Shown here: positions 25,181 to 35,336 of the stretch, piece by piece
How positions within the stretch are numbered: position 1 is the first letter of the stretch
Layout: each line of letters starts with the position of its first letter
Source of the DNA: an uncultured Ruminococcus sp.
Lineage (GTDB): Bacteria; Bacillota; Clostridia; Oscillospirales; Ruminococcaceae
Length of the DNA stretch: 44,679 nt
Assembly (NCBI GenBank): GCA_947627275.1
Contig: CANQVK010000022.1
Coordinates: 1-44,679 of the forward strand
Direction: 5' to 3'
Position numbers and translations under genes: made by a program
Notes under the pieces: generated by a model
What the model was told of the DNA's origin: nothing
The model's input: the letters and a program-made list of their open reading frames with translations, nothing else
The model's database searches: none

Positions 25181-25209
25181 TTGACTTTTTAAGGCAAAAG
25201 AGGTAAAAT
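25181..25209 (+). promoter_or_regulatory. sigma-A promoter of pfkA
   Basis: TTGACT (25181-25186), 17 nt, TAAAAT (25204-25209). It gives a leader of about 55 nt before pfkA. Confidence 0.7.
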
Positions 25210-25269
25210 ATATATGTATGAAAGCTAAGCCTTTAATGGCTGAATATATTGCAGAATGGAGAAGTGTTT

Positions 25270-26232
25270 ATGATCAAGAAAATCGGAGTGCTTACAAGCG
25301 GCGGCGATGCTCCCGGAATGAACGCTGCTGTAAGAGCCGTTGTAAGAGCGGCTCTCAGCAAGGGCATGGAAGTTTACGGTGTCCGCAGAGGTTACAATGG
25401 TCTTATAAACGGAGATATTTTCAAGATGGATGAAAGAAGTGTTTCCGATATTATTCATCAGGGAGGCACGATTCTCTATACCGCAAGATGTCCCGAGTTC
25501 AGAACTCAGGAGGGCGTTGCTAAGGCTAAGGCTAAATGCGATGAATTCGGAATCGAAGGACTTGTCGTTATCGGCGGCGATGGCTCATTCAGAGGAGCTG
25601 CTGATCTTTCAGCTATGGGTATGCTCTGCGTAGGTCTGCCCGGAACTATTGATAACGATATTTCATGCACAGATTATACTATCGGTTTCGACACCGCTAT
25701 GAATACGGCTATGGAGCTTGTGGACAAGCTTCGCGATACTTCTCAGTCTCACGACCGTATTTCCGTTGTTGAGGTAATGGGCAGAGGCGCAGGTCATATT
25801 GCTGTAAATACAGGCGTTGCCTGCGGAGCTACCGATATTATCACAAAGGAAGTTCCTTACGATCTTGACGCTATCGCAAACACAATGCTTGAAAAGAAAT
25901 CAAAGGGCAAGCAGAATTTCGTTGTTATTGTTGCGGAGGGTATCGGTCACTCTCAGGAAATAGCTACTACGCTTCAGGAAAAGACGGGCATCGAAGCTCG
26001 CGCGACTATTCTCGGTCACGTTCAGAGAGGAGGAAGCCCCACTCTGAGAGACAGAGTAGAAGCAACGCGTATGGGTTACTATGCTGTTGAGCTTTTGGAG
26101 CAGGGGGTCGGAAATCGTGTTGTCGGAATCAAGGACAGCAAGATCGTAGACTATGATATTCAGGAAGCGCTCTCTATGAAGAAGCCTTATGACGAAAAAC
26201 TTCATCATATCGCTGAAGAAATTGCATTCTGA
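25270..26232 (+). CDS. pfkA: ATP-dependent 6-phosphofructokinase
   Basis: The enzyme commits fructose-6-phosphate to glycolysis. The 320-aa protein shows GVLTSGGDAPGMNAAVR at the N-terminus, ATP-binding VVIGGDGSFRGA, the catalytic segment GLPGTIDNDI (with Thr and Asp) and the fructose-6-phosphate site EVMGRGAGHIA. Gly in GGDGS favours ATP over pyrophosphate. The start at 25270 (GGAG upstream) removes seven non-conserved residues that would precede it from 25249. Own promoter. Confidence 0.97.
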   Translation: MIKKIGVLTSGGDAPGMNAAVRAVVRAALSKGMEVYGVRRGYNGLINGDIFKMDERSVSDIIHQGGTILYTARCPEFRTQEGVAKAKAKCDEFGIEGLVVIGGDGSFRGAADLSAMGMLCVGLPGTIDNDISCTDYTIGFDTAMNTAMELVDKLRDTSQSHDRISVVEVMGRGAGHIAVNTGVACGATDIITKEVPYDLDAIANTMLEKKSKGKQNFVVIVAEGIGHSQEIATTLQEKTGIEARATILGHVQRGGSPTLRDRVEATRMGYYAVELLEQGVGNRVVGIKDSKIVDYDIQEALSMKKPYDEKLHHIAEEIAF

Positions 26233-26259
26233 TAACAGGGTTGTAAATAAAGGCAATGG

Positions 26260-26287
26260 GGCTGTTGTATCTTTTGATGCAGCAGCC
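26260..26287 (+). terminator. hairpin after pfkA
   Basis: A 12-bp stem (26260-26271 with 26276-26287, some G-U pairs) and a TTTT loop lie 28 bases after the pfkA stop. There is no T-run, so it may be a 3'-end stabiliser rather than a classical terminator. Confidence 0.45.
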
Positions 26288-26428
26288 TGAAATTGTTTAT
26301 TTGACGGTTTTGATCCTGAGTTCACTATGTATTTTTGTGAAATTTGCTGTGAATCGTAGTGATATGACAAAATAAATTGTTTATTTCGCTGAAATCTTGC
26401 TTTGCAGTTAAACTCAATTAAATATCCC

Positions 26429-26457
26429 TTGCAATTTCAGCAAACAAATAGTATAAT
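26429..26457 (+). promoter_or_regulatory. sigma-A promoter of galE
   Basis: TTGCAA (26429-26434), 17 nt, TATAAT (26452-26457). The predicted start near 26464 rules out an ATG at 26464 as the galE start. Confidence 0.7.
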
Positions 26458-26502
26458 TAATGTATGTATAATAAGTCCAAAAACGACAAAAGAGGTATAT
26501 TT

Positions 26503-27522
26503 ATGTCAACAGTATTTCTTGCAGGCGGAGCCGGATATATAGGCTCTCATACGGCAGTTGAACTTTTAAACGCAGGCTATGACGTCATTATTGCCGATAA
26601 CTACAGCAACAGTTCGCCCGAAGCCGTCAGAAGGGTGGAGGAGATCACAGGAAAAACCGTTAAGTCCTATGAGCTTGATATAAAGGATACGTCACGGTTA
26701 GCCGAAATTTTTGCATCGAACTCTATTGACGCTGTAATACATTTCGCAGGTTTAAAAGCGGTGGGAGAATCGGTTCGTGAGCCGATAATGTACTATAGAA
26801 ACAATATTGATACTACGTTGTCTCTGCTCGAATGTATGAAAAAATATAATGTTAAAAATATTATCTTTTCATCAAGCGCAACAGTTTACGGCGAGGAAAA
26901 TCCTGTCCCTTATTTCGAGACAATGAAAAGGGGAGCATGCACCAATCCTTACGGCTGGACTAAGTCGATGATGGAACAGATTTTTGAGGATGCGGCAAAA
27001 GCGGATAATGAGCTTTCGGTAGTTCTCCTCAGATACTTTAATCCTATCGGCGCTCATGAAAGCGGAATGATCGGCGAAGATCCGCAGGGTATTCCGAATA
27101 ATCTTATGCCATATGTATCGCAGGTAGCTGTCGGTAAACGCGAGTGTCTTACGATTTTCGGAAATGATTATCCGACGCCCGACGGAACGTGTACCAGAGA
27201 TTACATTCATGTTACCGATCTTGCTATAGGTCATGTAAAAGCAGTTGATTTTATTCTTAAGAACCGCTGTGTGGAGATTTTCAATCTTGGCACGGGAGTC
27301 CCCTACAGCGTAACTGAAATAGTCGATACTTTTGAGAAAGTAAACGGCGTAAAAGTAAATCATGTATACGGAAAAAGACGTGAGGGCGATTTGGCGGAAT
27401 GCTATGCAAACGCCGACAAGGCTCTCAAAGTACTCGGCTGGAAAACTGAAAGAACTTTGGAAGATATGTGCCGCGATTCATGGAACTGGCAAAAAAATAA
27501 TCCCAACGGCTACAGTAAATAA
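26503..27522 (+). CDS. galE: UDP-glucose 4-epimerase
   Basis: This 339-aa short-chain dehydrogenase-fold enzyme interconverts UDP-glucose and UDP-galactose for the Leloir pathway and cell-surface polymers. It shows the NAD-binding GGAGYIGSH (about 7-15), IHFAGLKAVGES, FSSSATVYG, the catalytic Tyr-x3-Lys in YGWTKSMME, and RYFNPIGAH. Full length. Ribosome site AGAGGT. It stands alone between pfkA and uvrB. Confidence 0.96.
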   Translation: MSTVFLAGGAGYIGSHTAVELLNAGYDVIIADNYSNSSPEAVRRVEEITGKTVKSYELDIKDTSRLAEIFASNSIDAVIHFAGLKAVGESVREPIMYYRNNIDTTLSLLECMKKYNVKNIIFSSSATVYGEENPVPYFETMKRGACTNPYGWTKSMMEQIFEDAAKADNELSVVLLRYFNPIGAHESGMIGEDPQGIPNNLMPYVSQVAVGKRECLTIFGNDYPTPDGTCTRDYIHVTDLAIGHVKAVDFILKNRCVEIFNLGTGVPYSVTEIVDTFEKVNGVKVNHVYGKRREGDLAECYANADKALKVLGWKTERTLEDMCRDSWNWQKNNPNGYSK

Positions 27523-27583
27523 TTCTCTGTCAGCAGCCTCAGCAGTAAGGAATTGAGTTGTTGACAGCGGTAAATATCCAGTA

Positions 27584-27613
27584 TCCCGATGGTTAAAACT
27601 GTCGGGAGTTTTG
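27584..27613 (+). terminator. weak terminator after galE
   Basis: TCCCGA (27584-27589) pairs with TCGGGA (27602-27607), followed by GTTTTG. It is short, so a partial terminator at most. Confidence 0.4.
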
Positions 27614-27641
27614 TTAATTGAATTTACGGAAAGGTTGCTTT

Positions 27642-29603
27642 ATGGATCATTTCAGATTGCATTCTCAATACGCTCCCGCAGGCGATCAGCCCGAGGCTAT
27701 AGAAGCTCTTGTAAACGGAATCAACAGCGGAAAAAAAGAGCAGATATTACTGGGCGTAACAGGATCGGGAAAAACGTTTACAATGGCTAACGTTATAGCT
27801 AAGGTAAATAAGCCGACGCTTGTTCTTGCCCACAATAAAATACTTGCGGCACAGCTGTGTTCAGAGTTTAAGGAGTTTTTTCCCGAAAATGCAGTGGAAT
27901 ATTTTGTTTCCTATTACGATTATTACCAGCCCGAGGCGTATGTGGCAAGTACCGACAGTTATATTGAAAAGGTTTCTTCTGTCAATGACGAGATAGACAA
28001 GCTCCGCCATTCCGCCACTACGGCTCTTGCTGAACGGCGGGACGTTATAATCGTTTCGAGCGTGTCATGTATTTACTCTTTGGGAAGCCCCGACGAGTAC
28101 CGTTCGATGGTCGTGTCAATACGTCAGGGAGCTGAAAAGCCGCGTGAACAGCTTATTGCCGAGCTTATAAAGATACGGTACGAGCGAAACGACATAGCCT
28201 TTGAACGTAATCGTTTTAGGGTGCGGGGCGATGTTGTGGAGATTTTCCCTGCAATGTCAAGCGATACGGCGGTTCGCGTTGAATATTTCGGAGACGAGAT
28301 CGAACGTATTTCCGAAATAAACGTGGTCACGGGCGAGGTCAAGGCTGTATTGTCTCATGCGGCGATCTTCCCTGCGTCACATTATATCGTAGGCGACGAA
28401 AAGCTTGAATCCGCCTTGGAAGAGCTTGACAGGGAGCTTGCTGAGCGTATAGAATATTTCACTCAGAACAATAAGCTTGTAGAGGCTCAGCGTATCGAAC
28501 AGCGCACGCACTACGATATGGAAATGCTCCGTGAAGTCGGATATTGCAGCGGCGTTGAGAATTATTCAAGGGTATTGTCGGGCAGAGCGCCGGGAAGCAC
28601 TCCCCAAACGCTTCTTGATCATTTTCCGGAGGATTTTCTGCTTATTGTTGACGAAAGTCATGTCACTTTGCCGCAGGTTCGAGGAATGTATGCCGGCGAC
28701 AGGGCGAGAAAGACTACGCTGATAGACTACGGTTTCCGCCTGCCGAGCGCATTTGACAACCGTCCGCTGAATTTTGACGAGTTCAACGCACATATTTCTC
28801 AGGCGATATACGTGAGCGCAACTCCGGGACAAATAGAACGTGAAAAAACAGATATAATAGTTGAACAGCTTATCCGTCCGACAGGACTTGTAGACCCGGA
28901 AATAATCGTTAAGCCTACACAGGGTCAGATAGAAGATCTCTACTCAGAAATAAATCAGCGTATCGAGCGAAAGGAAAGAGTTCTTATAACTACCCTCACA
29001 AAGAAAATGGCTGAGGATCTGACAGCTTATTATGAAAATTTAGGAGTAAAGATACGTTATCTCCACCATGATATTGATACAATTGAGCGAATGGAAATAA
29101 TCAAAGACCTGCGGTGCGGAGTTTTTGATGTGCTTGTGGGTATCAATCTTCTGCGTGAGGGGCTTGACATACCCGAGGTAAGCCTTATCGCTATACTTGA
29201 CGCCGATAAGGAAGGATTCCTGAGAAGCGAAACATCGCTTATACAGACAATAGGACGAGCCGCACGAAATGCAAACGGTCAGGTAATAATGTACGCCGAT
29301 GAAGTAACAGACTCAATGGAACGTGCGATAACCGAGACTGAACGCCGACGCAGTTTGCAGATAGCGTTCAATAAGGAACATGGTATAGTTCCTAAAACGG
29401 TAATAAAGGACATCCGCGACGTACTTGAAATAACCTCAAAGAGCAAGGTCGATGCAAAGACCAAAAAGAAGAAAATGTCGGCGGCAGAACGTCAGCAGCT
29501 TATCGACAGACTTACTGTCGAGATGAAAAATGCCGCTAAAATGCTTGAATTTGAACATGCGGCATATCTTAGAGATAAGATCTCCGAACTCAGGGAACAG
29601 TAA
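27642..29603 (+). CDS. uvrB: excinuclease ABC subunit B
   Basis: This helicase-like damage-verification subunit of nucleotide excision repair has 653 aa. It shows Walker [10 protein letters not shown], the damage-probing beta-hairpin region [11 protein letters not shown], helicase motifs [15 protein letters not shown] and QTIGRAARN, and a C-terminal UVR motif (about 620-653, [14 protein letters not shown]) that contacts UvrC. ATG 27642 is used with AAGG upstream; an earlier start at 27618 would add eight residues. uvrA follows 67 bases downstream. Confidence 0.98.
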   Translation: MDHFRLHSQYAPAGDQPEAIEALVNGINSGKKEQILLGVTGSGKTFTMANVIAKVNKPTLVLAHNKILAAQLCSEFKEFFPENAVEYFVSYYDYYQPEAYVASTDSYIEKVSSVNDEIDKLRHSATTALAERRDVIIVSSVSCIYSLGSPDEYRSMVVSIRQGAEKPREQLIAELIKIRYERNDIAFERNRFRVRGDVVEIFPAMSSDTAVRVEYFGDEIERISEINVVTGEVKAVLSHAAIFPASHYIVGDEKLESALEELDRELAERIEYFTQNNKLVEAQRIEQRTHYDMEMLREVGYCSGVENYSRVLSGRAPGSTPQTLLDHFPEDFLLIVDESHVTLPQVRGMYAGDRARKTTLIDYGFRLPSAFDNRPLNFDEFNAHISQAIYVSATPGQIEREKTDIIVEQLIRPTGLVDPEIIVKPTQGQIEDLYSEINQRIERKERVLITTLTKKMAEDLTAYYENLGVKIRYLHHDIDTIERMEIIKDLRCGVFDVLVGINLLREGLDIPEVSLIAILDADKEGFLRSETSLIQTIGRAARNANGQVIMYADEVTDSMERAITETERRRSLQIAFNKEHGIVPKTVIKDIRDVLEITSKSKVDAKTKKKKMSAAERQQLIDRLTVEMKNAAKMLEFEHAAYLRDKISELREQ

Positions 29604-29670
29604 TGCGGCTGCAATATTTCTTGCAGTTATGTATGTTTTGGAACAGAAGCGAGTATTAAGGTGAATGAAT

Positions 29671-32490
29671 ATGATAAAAAAAATAGTTATAAAGGGTGCA
29701 AGAGCAAACAATCTGAAAAATATAGACGTTGAGCTGCCGAGGGATAAGCTTATCGTCATGACGGGACTTTCAGGGTCGGGAAAATCATCGCTTGCCTTTG
29801 ATACGATATATGCGGACGGTCAGCGCCGTTATGTCGAGAGTCTTTCGTCATATGCAAGAATGTTTCTGGGACAAATGGATAAACCTGACGTGGACAGTAT
29901 CGAAGGTCTTTCGCCCGCTATTTCAATAGATCAGAAAACTACATCAAAAAATCCTCGTTCCACGGTCGGAACGGTAACGGAGATATACGATTATCTCCGT
30001 CTGCTTTATGCAAGAATAGGAACGCCGCATTGCCCTATATGCGGACGTGAGATTTCCCAGCAGACTATAGATCAGATGGTGGACAAGATAATGGAGCTTC
30101 CTCATGGGACAAAGGTGCAGCTTCTTGCGCCTATCGCAAGAAACCGTAAGGGACAGTATGCAAAGGAGCTTGAATCCGCAAGAAAATCGGGTTTTGTCCG
30201 CATACGTATAGACGGTATAATGTATGAGCTGTCAGAGGAGATAAAGCTTGAAAAAAATAAGAAGCACAATATTGAAATAGTAGTTGACAGAATTATTATC
30301 AAAGATGGGATAGAGTCCCGAATTACCGACAGTCTCGAAACTATCTTCAAGCTTACCGACGGACTTGCGCTTGTTGATGTCGTTGACGGCGATGAAATGC
30401 TGTTTTCACGGAATTTTGCCTGTCCCGAGCATAATATCAGTATCGGAGAGCTTGAACCTGTTATGTTCTCTTTCAATAATCCAGTTGGAGCGTGTCCGAA
30501 GTGTACGGGACTGGGTATGCTTCGCCAGATAGACCCGAAAGTCATTGTTCCGGATAAAAGGCTCAGCATATTGGGCGGAGCTATAAACGCCAGCGGATGG
30601 AACAGTCTTGACGAAACTTCAATCGCCGTAATGTACTATAAGGCGATCTCAAAGAAATACGGGATACCTCTTGACGTTCCCGTAAGCGAGCTTACAAAGG
30701 AGCAGCTTAATATTTTCCTGTACGGCACAGGAACTACAGAGCTTGAACTGCGGCGTCCCGAATCATTAGGAGGAGGAAAGTATAAAAGTCCCTTTGAGGG
30801 TATCATTCCCAATCTTGAGAGAAGATACCGTGAAACAAACAGCGATTACAGCAAGGCTGTTATCGAGGAGACTATGGTAGAATGCAGTTGTCCCGAATGT
30901 AAAGGAAAAAGACTTCGTCCCGAATATCTGGCTGTAACGGTCGGCGGCAAAAATATCAGCGACTTGACGGATCTGTCAGTAAAAAATGCGATAGATTTTT
31001 TCGGAGAGCTGAAGCTGACGGAACAAGAAAAATTGATAGGCGAACGCATTATCAAGGAAGTAAAGGAGCGTTTATCGTTCCTCAGCAGTGTAGGACTGGA
31101 ATATCTCACCCTTTCACGCGCTTCGGGAACATTATCGGGCGGCGAATCTCAGCGTATACGTCTTGCAACTCAGATAGGCTCATCGCTTGTGGGAGTGCTG
31201 TATATTCTTGACGAACCAAGTATCGGTCTGCATCAGCGTGATAACGATAAGCTTATATCCACTCTGAAACGTTTGCGCGATATTGGAAACACGCTTATAG
31301 TCGTAGAGCATGACGACGATACGATGCTTGCGGCTGATTATATCGTCGATATAGGACCGGGAGCAGGCGTAAACGGCGGAAACGTGGTATTTGCGGGAAC
31401 TGTCGATAAACTTCTCCGATGCAGAAAATCCATAACGGGACAGTATCTCAGCGGCAAAAAGAAAATACCCGTACCGCAGAAAAGACGTAAGGGGAACGGA
31501 AAATTCCTTACGGTCAAAGGGGCGTCCGAGCATAATCTCAAAAATATCAATGTCAAGATACCGTTGGGCGAGTTTATCTGCGTAACAGGAGTTTCAGGAA
31601 GCGGCAAATCGTCTCTTGTCAACGAAATAATTTATAAGCACCTTGCAAACAGACTTAACCGAGCCAAAACCATTCCCGGCAGCTTCAAGGAAATCAAGGG
31701 GCTTGAAAATCTTGACAAGGTAATATGTATAGATCAGTCGCCAATAGGACGTACCCCTCGTTCAAATCCGGCAACCTATACCGGCGTATTCGACGATATA
31801 CGAGAGCTTTTTTCCTTGACGCCGGACGCCAAAGCAAGAGGATATAAAAACAGCCGCTTCAGTTTCAATGTAAAGGGCGGACGCTGTGAAGCATGTTCGG
31901 GAGACGGGATCATCAAGATAGAAATGCACTTTCTGCCGGACGTGTACGTTCCATGCGAGGTCTGCAAAGGTAAACGCTATAATCGTGAAACTCTCGAAGT
32001 CCATTATAAAGGCAAGTCGATATACGATGTTCTTGAAATGACCGTAGACGAGGGCGTGGAATTTTTCGAGCATATTCCAAAAATATTCAGGAAGCTGAAA
32101 ACCTTGCAGGAGGTAGGCTTGGGTTATATAAAGATAGGTCAGCCTGCTACTACTTTATCGGGCGGAGAAGCACAGCGAGTTAAGCTTTCCACGGAGCTTT
32201 CCAGAAAGGCGACAGGACAGACTATATACATTCTTGACGAGCCTACTACGGGACTTCATACGGCGGACGTTCATAAGCTCATAGAAGTGCTTCAGAAGCT
32301 TACAGATCAAGGAAATACTGTACTTGTTATCGAGCATAACCTGAATGTGATCAAGTCAGCCGATCATATAATTGATCTCGGACCTGAGGGAGGAGATGGC
32401 GGCGGTTCTTTGGTCGTGACGGGAACTCCTGAGGAAGTTGCCGCTTGTGAATCGTCTTATACAGGACATTATCTGAAATCGTATTTGTAA
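29671..32490 (+). CDS. uvrA: excinuclease ABC subunit A
   Basis: This 939-aa ABC-type ATPase performs the first damage search in nucleotide excision repair. Two ATP-binding modules are seen: [20 protein letters not shown] near the N-terminus and [15 protein letters not shown] at about 640, each with an LSGGE signature. Zinc-binding CxxC pairs include CPICG, CPKCTG and [16 protein letters not shown]. The ATG at 29671 fits AAGGTG (29658-29663); an ATG at 29665 is too close to it. It is paired with uvrB. Confidence 0.98.
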   Translation: MIKKIVIKGARANNLKNIDVELPRDKLIVMTGLSGSGKSSLAFDTIYADGQRRYVESLSSYARMFLGQMDKPDVDSIEGLSPAISIDQKTTSKNPRSTVGTVTEIYDYLRLLYARIGTPHCPICGREISQQTIDQMVDKIMELPHGTKVQLLAPIARNRKGQYAKELESARKSGFVRIRIDGIMYELSEEIKLEKNKKHNIEIVVDRIIIKDGIESRITDSLETIFKLTDGLALVDVVDGDEMLFSRNFACPEHNISIGELEPVMFSFNNPVGACPKCTGLGMLRQIDPKVIVPDKRLSILGGAINASGWNSLDETSIAVMYYKAISKKYGIPLDVPVSELTKEQLNIFLYGTGTTELELRRPESLGGGKYKSPFEGIIPNLERRYRETNSDYSKAVIEETMVECSCPECKGKRLRPEYLAVTVGGKNISDLTDLSVKNAIDFFGELKLTEQEKLIGERIIKEVKERLSFLSSVGLEYLTLSRASGTLSGGESQRIRLATQIGSSLVGVLYILDEPSIGLHQRDNDKLISTLKRLRDIGNTLIVVEHDDDTMLAADYIVDIGPGAGVNGGNVVFAGTVDKLLRCRKSITGQYLSGKKKIPVPQKRRKGNGKFLTVKGASEHNLKNINVKIPLGEFICVTGVSGSGKSSLVNEIIYKHLANRLNRAKTIPGSFKEIKGLENLDKVICIDQSPIGRTPRSNPATYTGVFDDIRELFSLTPDAKARGYKNSRFSFNVKGGRCEACSGDGIIKIEMHFLPDVYVPCEVCKGKRYNRETLEVHYKGKSIYDVLEMTVDEGVEFFEHIPKIFRKLKTLQEVGLGYIKIGQPATTLSGGEAQRVKLSTELSRKATGQTIYILDEPTTGLHTADVHKLIEVLQKLTDQGNTVLVIEHNLNVIKSADHIIDLGPEGGDGGGSLVVTGTPEEVAACESSYTGHYLKSYL

Positions 32491-32496
32491 TAAACG

Positions 32497-32524
32497 ACAA
32501 AATTCAGCTTGATATTTTGTTTAT
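32497..32524 (+). terminator. possible terminator after uvrA
   Basis: ACAAAAT (32497-32503) pairs with ATTTTGT (32514-32520), followed by T-rich sequence. The stem is A/T-only and weak. Confidence 0.35.
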
Positions 32525-32557
32525 TATTCCGAATTTTTTGTGAAACGTGAGTAAAAA

Positions 32558-32586
32558 TTGTAATTTACTCGTCTTTATAGTGTAAT
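32558..32586 (+). promoter_or_regulatory. sigma-A promoter of the VYGPP/radical SAM operon
   Basis: TTGTAA (32558-32563), 17 nt, TGTAAT (32581-32586). It leaves a leader of about 70 nt before the ATG at 32664. Confidence 0.6.
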
Positions 32587-32663
32587 TACAAGAGTTTCTT
32601 GTTCCGTACTGAAATTAATTTAAGGGTGCAATAGCGAAACGTTTTACGAAAGGATGTGTTTTT

Positions 32664-33185
32664 ATGAAGAAAACCAAAAAAACTGTTATGACTGCGGCTT
32701 TATTTGCTGCGGCGATGAATCTTGCTCCCTCGGGAGCAGTAGAATCAGCTATATCCAATGATGTCGGAGGTACTGTCTTTGCAGTTGACGAATCGAATAG
32801 TGAAGATGTTATCGGAGATGTTCAGAATGAATTTCAAGGAGTATACGGTCCTCCGTGGATGATGCTTCCGGAAAGTCAGTGGCGAGGCGATGCATACGAG
32901 GACGGCGTTATAGACGCTTATGATATGGTAGAATTGAGGAAAATTCTTCTGAACGGCACAAATTCGGATTGGGATGCAATGCGTGCCGATGTAAACGGCG
33001 ACGGAGAAGTCGGAATATCCGATATGGTAATGCTTCAAAAATATCTTATGGGGCAGATAAGCGGCTTGACCGAAACAGCTACAACGCCAACGACCGAAGC
33101 CACATCAGGAATTGAAACTAAGATAGTCACAACGACTCAAACTGTTCCTGTGCCTGTTTACGGTCCTCCGAGTATGTTTGACTGA
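32664..33185 (+). CDS. secreted dockerin protein with two VYGPP motifs, likely radical SAM substrate
   Basis: The 173-aa protein has an N-terminal signal-like segment (1-40, with Ala-rich core). A first motif VYGPPWMM follows (60-67), then a type I dockerin with two calcium loops (about 74-134, GDAYEDGVIDAYD and ADVNGDGEVGISD), a Thr-rich linker (135-163), and a second motif ending the protein, VYGPPSMFD (165-173). The 12 bases TACGGTCCTCCG encode both motifs identically (32844-32855 and 33159-33170). There is no catalytic domain. The next gene, 10 bases later, is a radical SAM/SPASM enzyme. The repeated YGPP, one copy at the extreme C-terminus, suggests a peptide that is modified enzymatically and displayed on a cellulosome through the dockerin. 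This role is inference. Confidence 0.8.
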   Translation: MKKTKKTVMTAALFAAAMNLAPSGAVESAISNDVGGTVFAVDESNSEDVIGDVQNEFQGVYGPPWMMLPESQWRGDAYEDGVIDAYDMVELRKILLNGTNSDWDAMRADVNGDGEVGISDMVMLQKYLMGQISGLTETATTPTTEATSGIETKIVTTTQTVPVPVYGPPSMFD

Positions 33186-33195
33186 GGAAAGTAAA

Positions 33196-34269
33196 ATGCT
33201 TGATGTAAATATAAAAAAAGAACATATGAAGACATTGGAGGCGTACCGTGCAGGCTTGATGATAAAGCCGCAGCTCCGTCACTTATTTTTGGAGCTTACT
33301 TTGAGGTGCAACGAAAAATGCCTTCACTGCGGAAGCAGTTGCGGCGATGTTTCTTCCGAAGAACTTACTGCGCAGCAGTACGCAAAATTCCTTGCCGAGG
33401 TCAAGGGCGATTTCGGAACTAATGATAAAATGCTCTGCGTCACGGGCGGAGAACCGCTTTTGAGGAAAGATTTTTTCGATATAATGGCGGCGGCTCACGA
33501 ACTTGGTTTCCGCTGGGGAATGACAAGCAATGCCACTCTTATAGACGACAGCACAGCGCGTGAACTAAAGCGTGTCGGCATGGGAACTATTTCTGTGAGC
33601 ATTGATGGACTTGAGGAGACGCATGACGCTTTTCGCCGTACTCCCGGAGGTTGGCATCGTGCAATGAACGGCATTGAAAGTCTGCTGAGAGTAGGCGGAT
33701 TTAGGCATGTTCAGGTAACTACAGTCGTTACTCATCAGAATATAGGTCAGCTTGACGAGCTTTATAAGATATTCAATGAAATGGCGATAGATTCGTGGCG
33801 AATAATAAATATCGAGCCTATCGGACGAGCAAAGCAGCATGCTGATCTGCTTCTTACTCCAGAGGATTACCGATATATGTTTGAATATATCAGAAATAAA
33901 CGTATTGCAGGAGAGCCTGTAACCTATGGTTGCAGCCACTATCTCGGTATGGAGTATGAACGGGAGGTCAGAGACTGGTATTACTTGTGTACTGCCGGTA
34001 CATATATAGCAAGCATTATGGCAAACGGAGATATAACTGCTTGTCTTGACATTGAACGCCGCCCCGAATTTATACAGGGAAATATTCTTACCGATCGTTT
34101 TAAGGACGTTTGGGAAAACAGGTTTGAGATATTCCGAAAAAATCTCAGCGAGGAAAATGAAAAATGCCGCAGTTGCACAGAAAAGTGCCGCTGCCATGGC
34201 GATTCCTACCACAGCTGGGACTTTGATAACCATGAACCGCAGGTTTGTTTTAAGGATATTTTATTTTGA
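33196..34269 (+). CDS. radical SAM/SPASM enzyme, predicted peptide-modifying
   Basis: The 357-aa protein carries the radical SAM [4Fe-4S] motif CNEKCLHC (Cys38, Cys42, Cys45) and GGEPLLR (SAM-binding, 84-90). The C-terminal SPASM region (about 265-351) has cysteines at 265, 283, 324, 327, 331, 333 and 351 that would bind auxiliary clusters. SPASM enzymes commonly modify ribosomally made peptides by forming thioether or carbon-carbon bonds. The ATG at 33196 fits GAGGAA at 33185-33190; a TTG at 33178 would overlap the previous gene. The partner is the VYGPP-dockerin protein just upstream. It recalls the family grouped as 'rSAM/lipoprotein system', whose partners also carry a YG-x-P motif, but I recall that from memory and could not test it. 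Confidence 0.88.
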   Translation: MLDVNIKKEHMKTLEAYRAGLMIKPQLRHLFLELTLRCNEKCLHCGSSCGDVSSEELTAQQYAKFLAEVKGDFGTNDKMLCVTGGEPLLRKDFFDIMAAAHELGFRWGMTSNATLIDDSTARELKRVGMGTISVSIDGLEETHDAFRRTPGGWHRAMNGIESLLRVGGFRHVQVTTVVTHQNIGQLDELYKIFNEMAIDSWRIINIEPIGRAKQHADLLLTPEDYRYMFEYIRNKRIAGEPVTYGCSHYLGMEYEREVRDWYYLCTAGTYIASIMANGDITACLDIERRPEFIQGNILTDRFKDVWENRFEIFRKNLSEENEKCRSCTEKCRCHGDSYHSWDFDNHEPQVCFKDILF

Positions 34270-34293
34270 TCGACTTGACACGCCCAAAACCAA

Positions 34294-34341
34294 ATACCGC
34301 TAAAGCCGAGGTAGATCACAGCTTTAGCGGTATAATTTTTT
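34294..34341. terminator. bidirectional terminator between the radical SAM and SGNH genes
   Basis: A perfect 13-bp stem (34294-34306 with 34321-34333) is followed by AATTTTTTATT on the + strand. It separates the converging genes. It overlaps the last bases of the SGNH gene by only a few nucleotides. Confidence 0.85.
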
Positions 34342-35329
34342 ATTCTTCGTATTTCTTAAAAAGCTTAGGAATAATGACGATAACAACGAGCATCATAGCG
34401 CATAATCCGCCTATGATAAGAAGTATTGCAGTTAATGTCAGGTGCGGTTCGCCGTATTCCTGCTTCGTGTATGTAAAGCCAGTATTCGCAAAAGCTTCGT
34501 CAACAGCTTCCGCTATGACTTTATGACCCTTTTCGTTCGGGTGAATATCAAGGTCGGCGATACGTGTCAGCTCGGCGCATTTGCCATTGAAATCGGCTGC
34601 AACGTCAATTACTGTGTAGCTGTCGGGTGCATTGGTTTTGATTATCTCATTGAACTTGTTGATTTTTTCTTCTGAAAACTCCGTAACCATAGAAAAATCG
34701 GTAAAGGTTTCCAACGGATCGTAAAGCGTCTGAATATATATGATGCCGTTTGTTTTGCTGTTTAAAACCGATGAAATTTCCTTTAAATTCGCTTCAAAAC
34801 CTGTGAGAGCCTTATCAACGTCCTCTTCCATAGTGGAAAGCGCTGCGGCAGCTTTGAATATATCGACATCAGAAAAATCAATTGAACCGTTCTCAACTGT
34901 AATGCCTAAAGAGCCTATCATTTCAAAAACAATGCCGAGCAGATCGTTTCCTCCGATAGACACAACAACGGCGTCGGTCTCACTCAGGGCTGAATCAAGC
35001 TTTCCGCTGTTGAGAAATTCTAAAAGATCAGAAGAAGTATCTCCTGAAACTGCGAAATTCTGCATTTCGTGACCGCTTGTTTCCGCAAGCTCCGTTTCAT
35101 ACTGCTTTTTCAATATGTTTGCATAGGAATCGGGACAGTTGTAATTATCGTTAAGGGCGTAACCGTCAAGACCGTAGCCTGCTGCGATAGAATCTCCCAG
35201 AAACATCATTTTAGGCGGCGCATCGAGATCGTAAGATGTTTCTATAAGGTCACGTTTCATCATGGAACAGCCTGTAAATCCCAGAACAGACAAAAAGCAG
35301 ACGGCAGAGGCAAGAATTTTTTTGATCAT
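34340..35329 (-). CDS. SGNH/GDSL-family hydrolase lipoprotein with C-terminal membrane anchor
   Basis: The 329-aa protein has a lipoprotein signal (lipobox FTGC, Cys21). Its SGNH esterase/lipase fold has block I GDSIAAG with nucleophile Ser47, block III GGND (126-129) and block V DxH as Asp261 and His263. A second anchor, a membrane helix (about 298-321), ends in a basic tail. Such enzymes hydrolyse ester or acyl groups on sugars or lipids at the cell surface. Having both a lipid anchor and a C-terminal helix is unusual. The substrate is unknown. smpB lies 7 bases upstream on the same strand, so they may be co-transcribed. Confidence 0.85.
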   Translation of the reverse strand: MIKKILASAVCFLSVLGFTGCSMMKRDLIETSYDLDAPPKMMFLGDSIAAGYGLDGYALNDNYNCPDSYANILKKQYETELAETSGHEMQNFAVSGDTSSDLLEFLNSGKLDSALSETDAVVVSIGGNDLLGIVFEMIGSLGITVENGSIDFSDVDIFKAAAALSTMEEDVDKALTGFEANLKEISSVLNSKTNGIIYIQTLYDPLETFTDFSMVTEFSEEKINKFNEIIKTNAPDSYTVIDVAADFNGKCAELTRIADLDIHPNEKGHKVIAEAVDEAFANTGFTYTKQEYGEPHLTLTAILLIIGGLCAMMLVVIVIIPKLFKKYEE

Positions 35330-35336
35330 TTTACAC

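Noticed and set aside
32520..32560. A catabolite-responsive (cre) site near TGAAACGTGA before the dockerin gene
   Set aside because: It matches only part of the cre consensus and lies upstream of the promoter, so it is not convincing.
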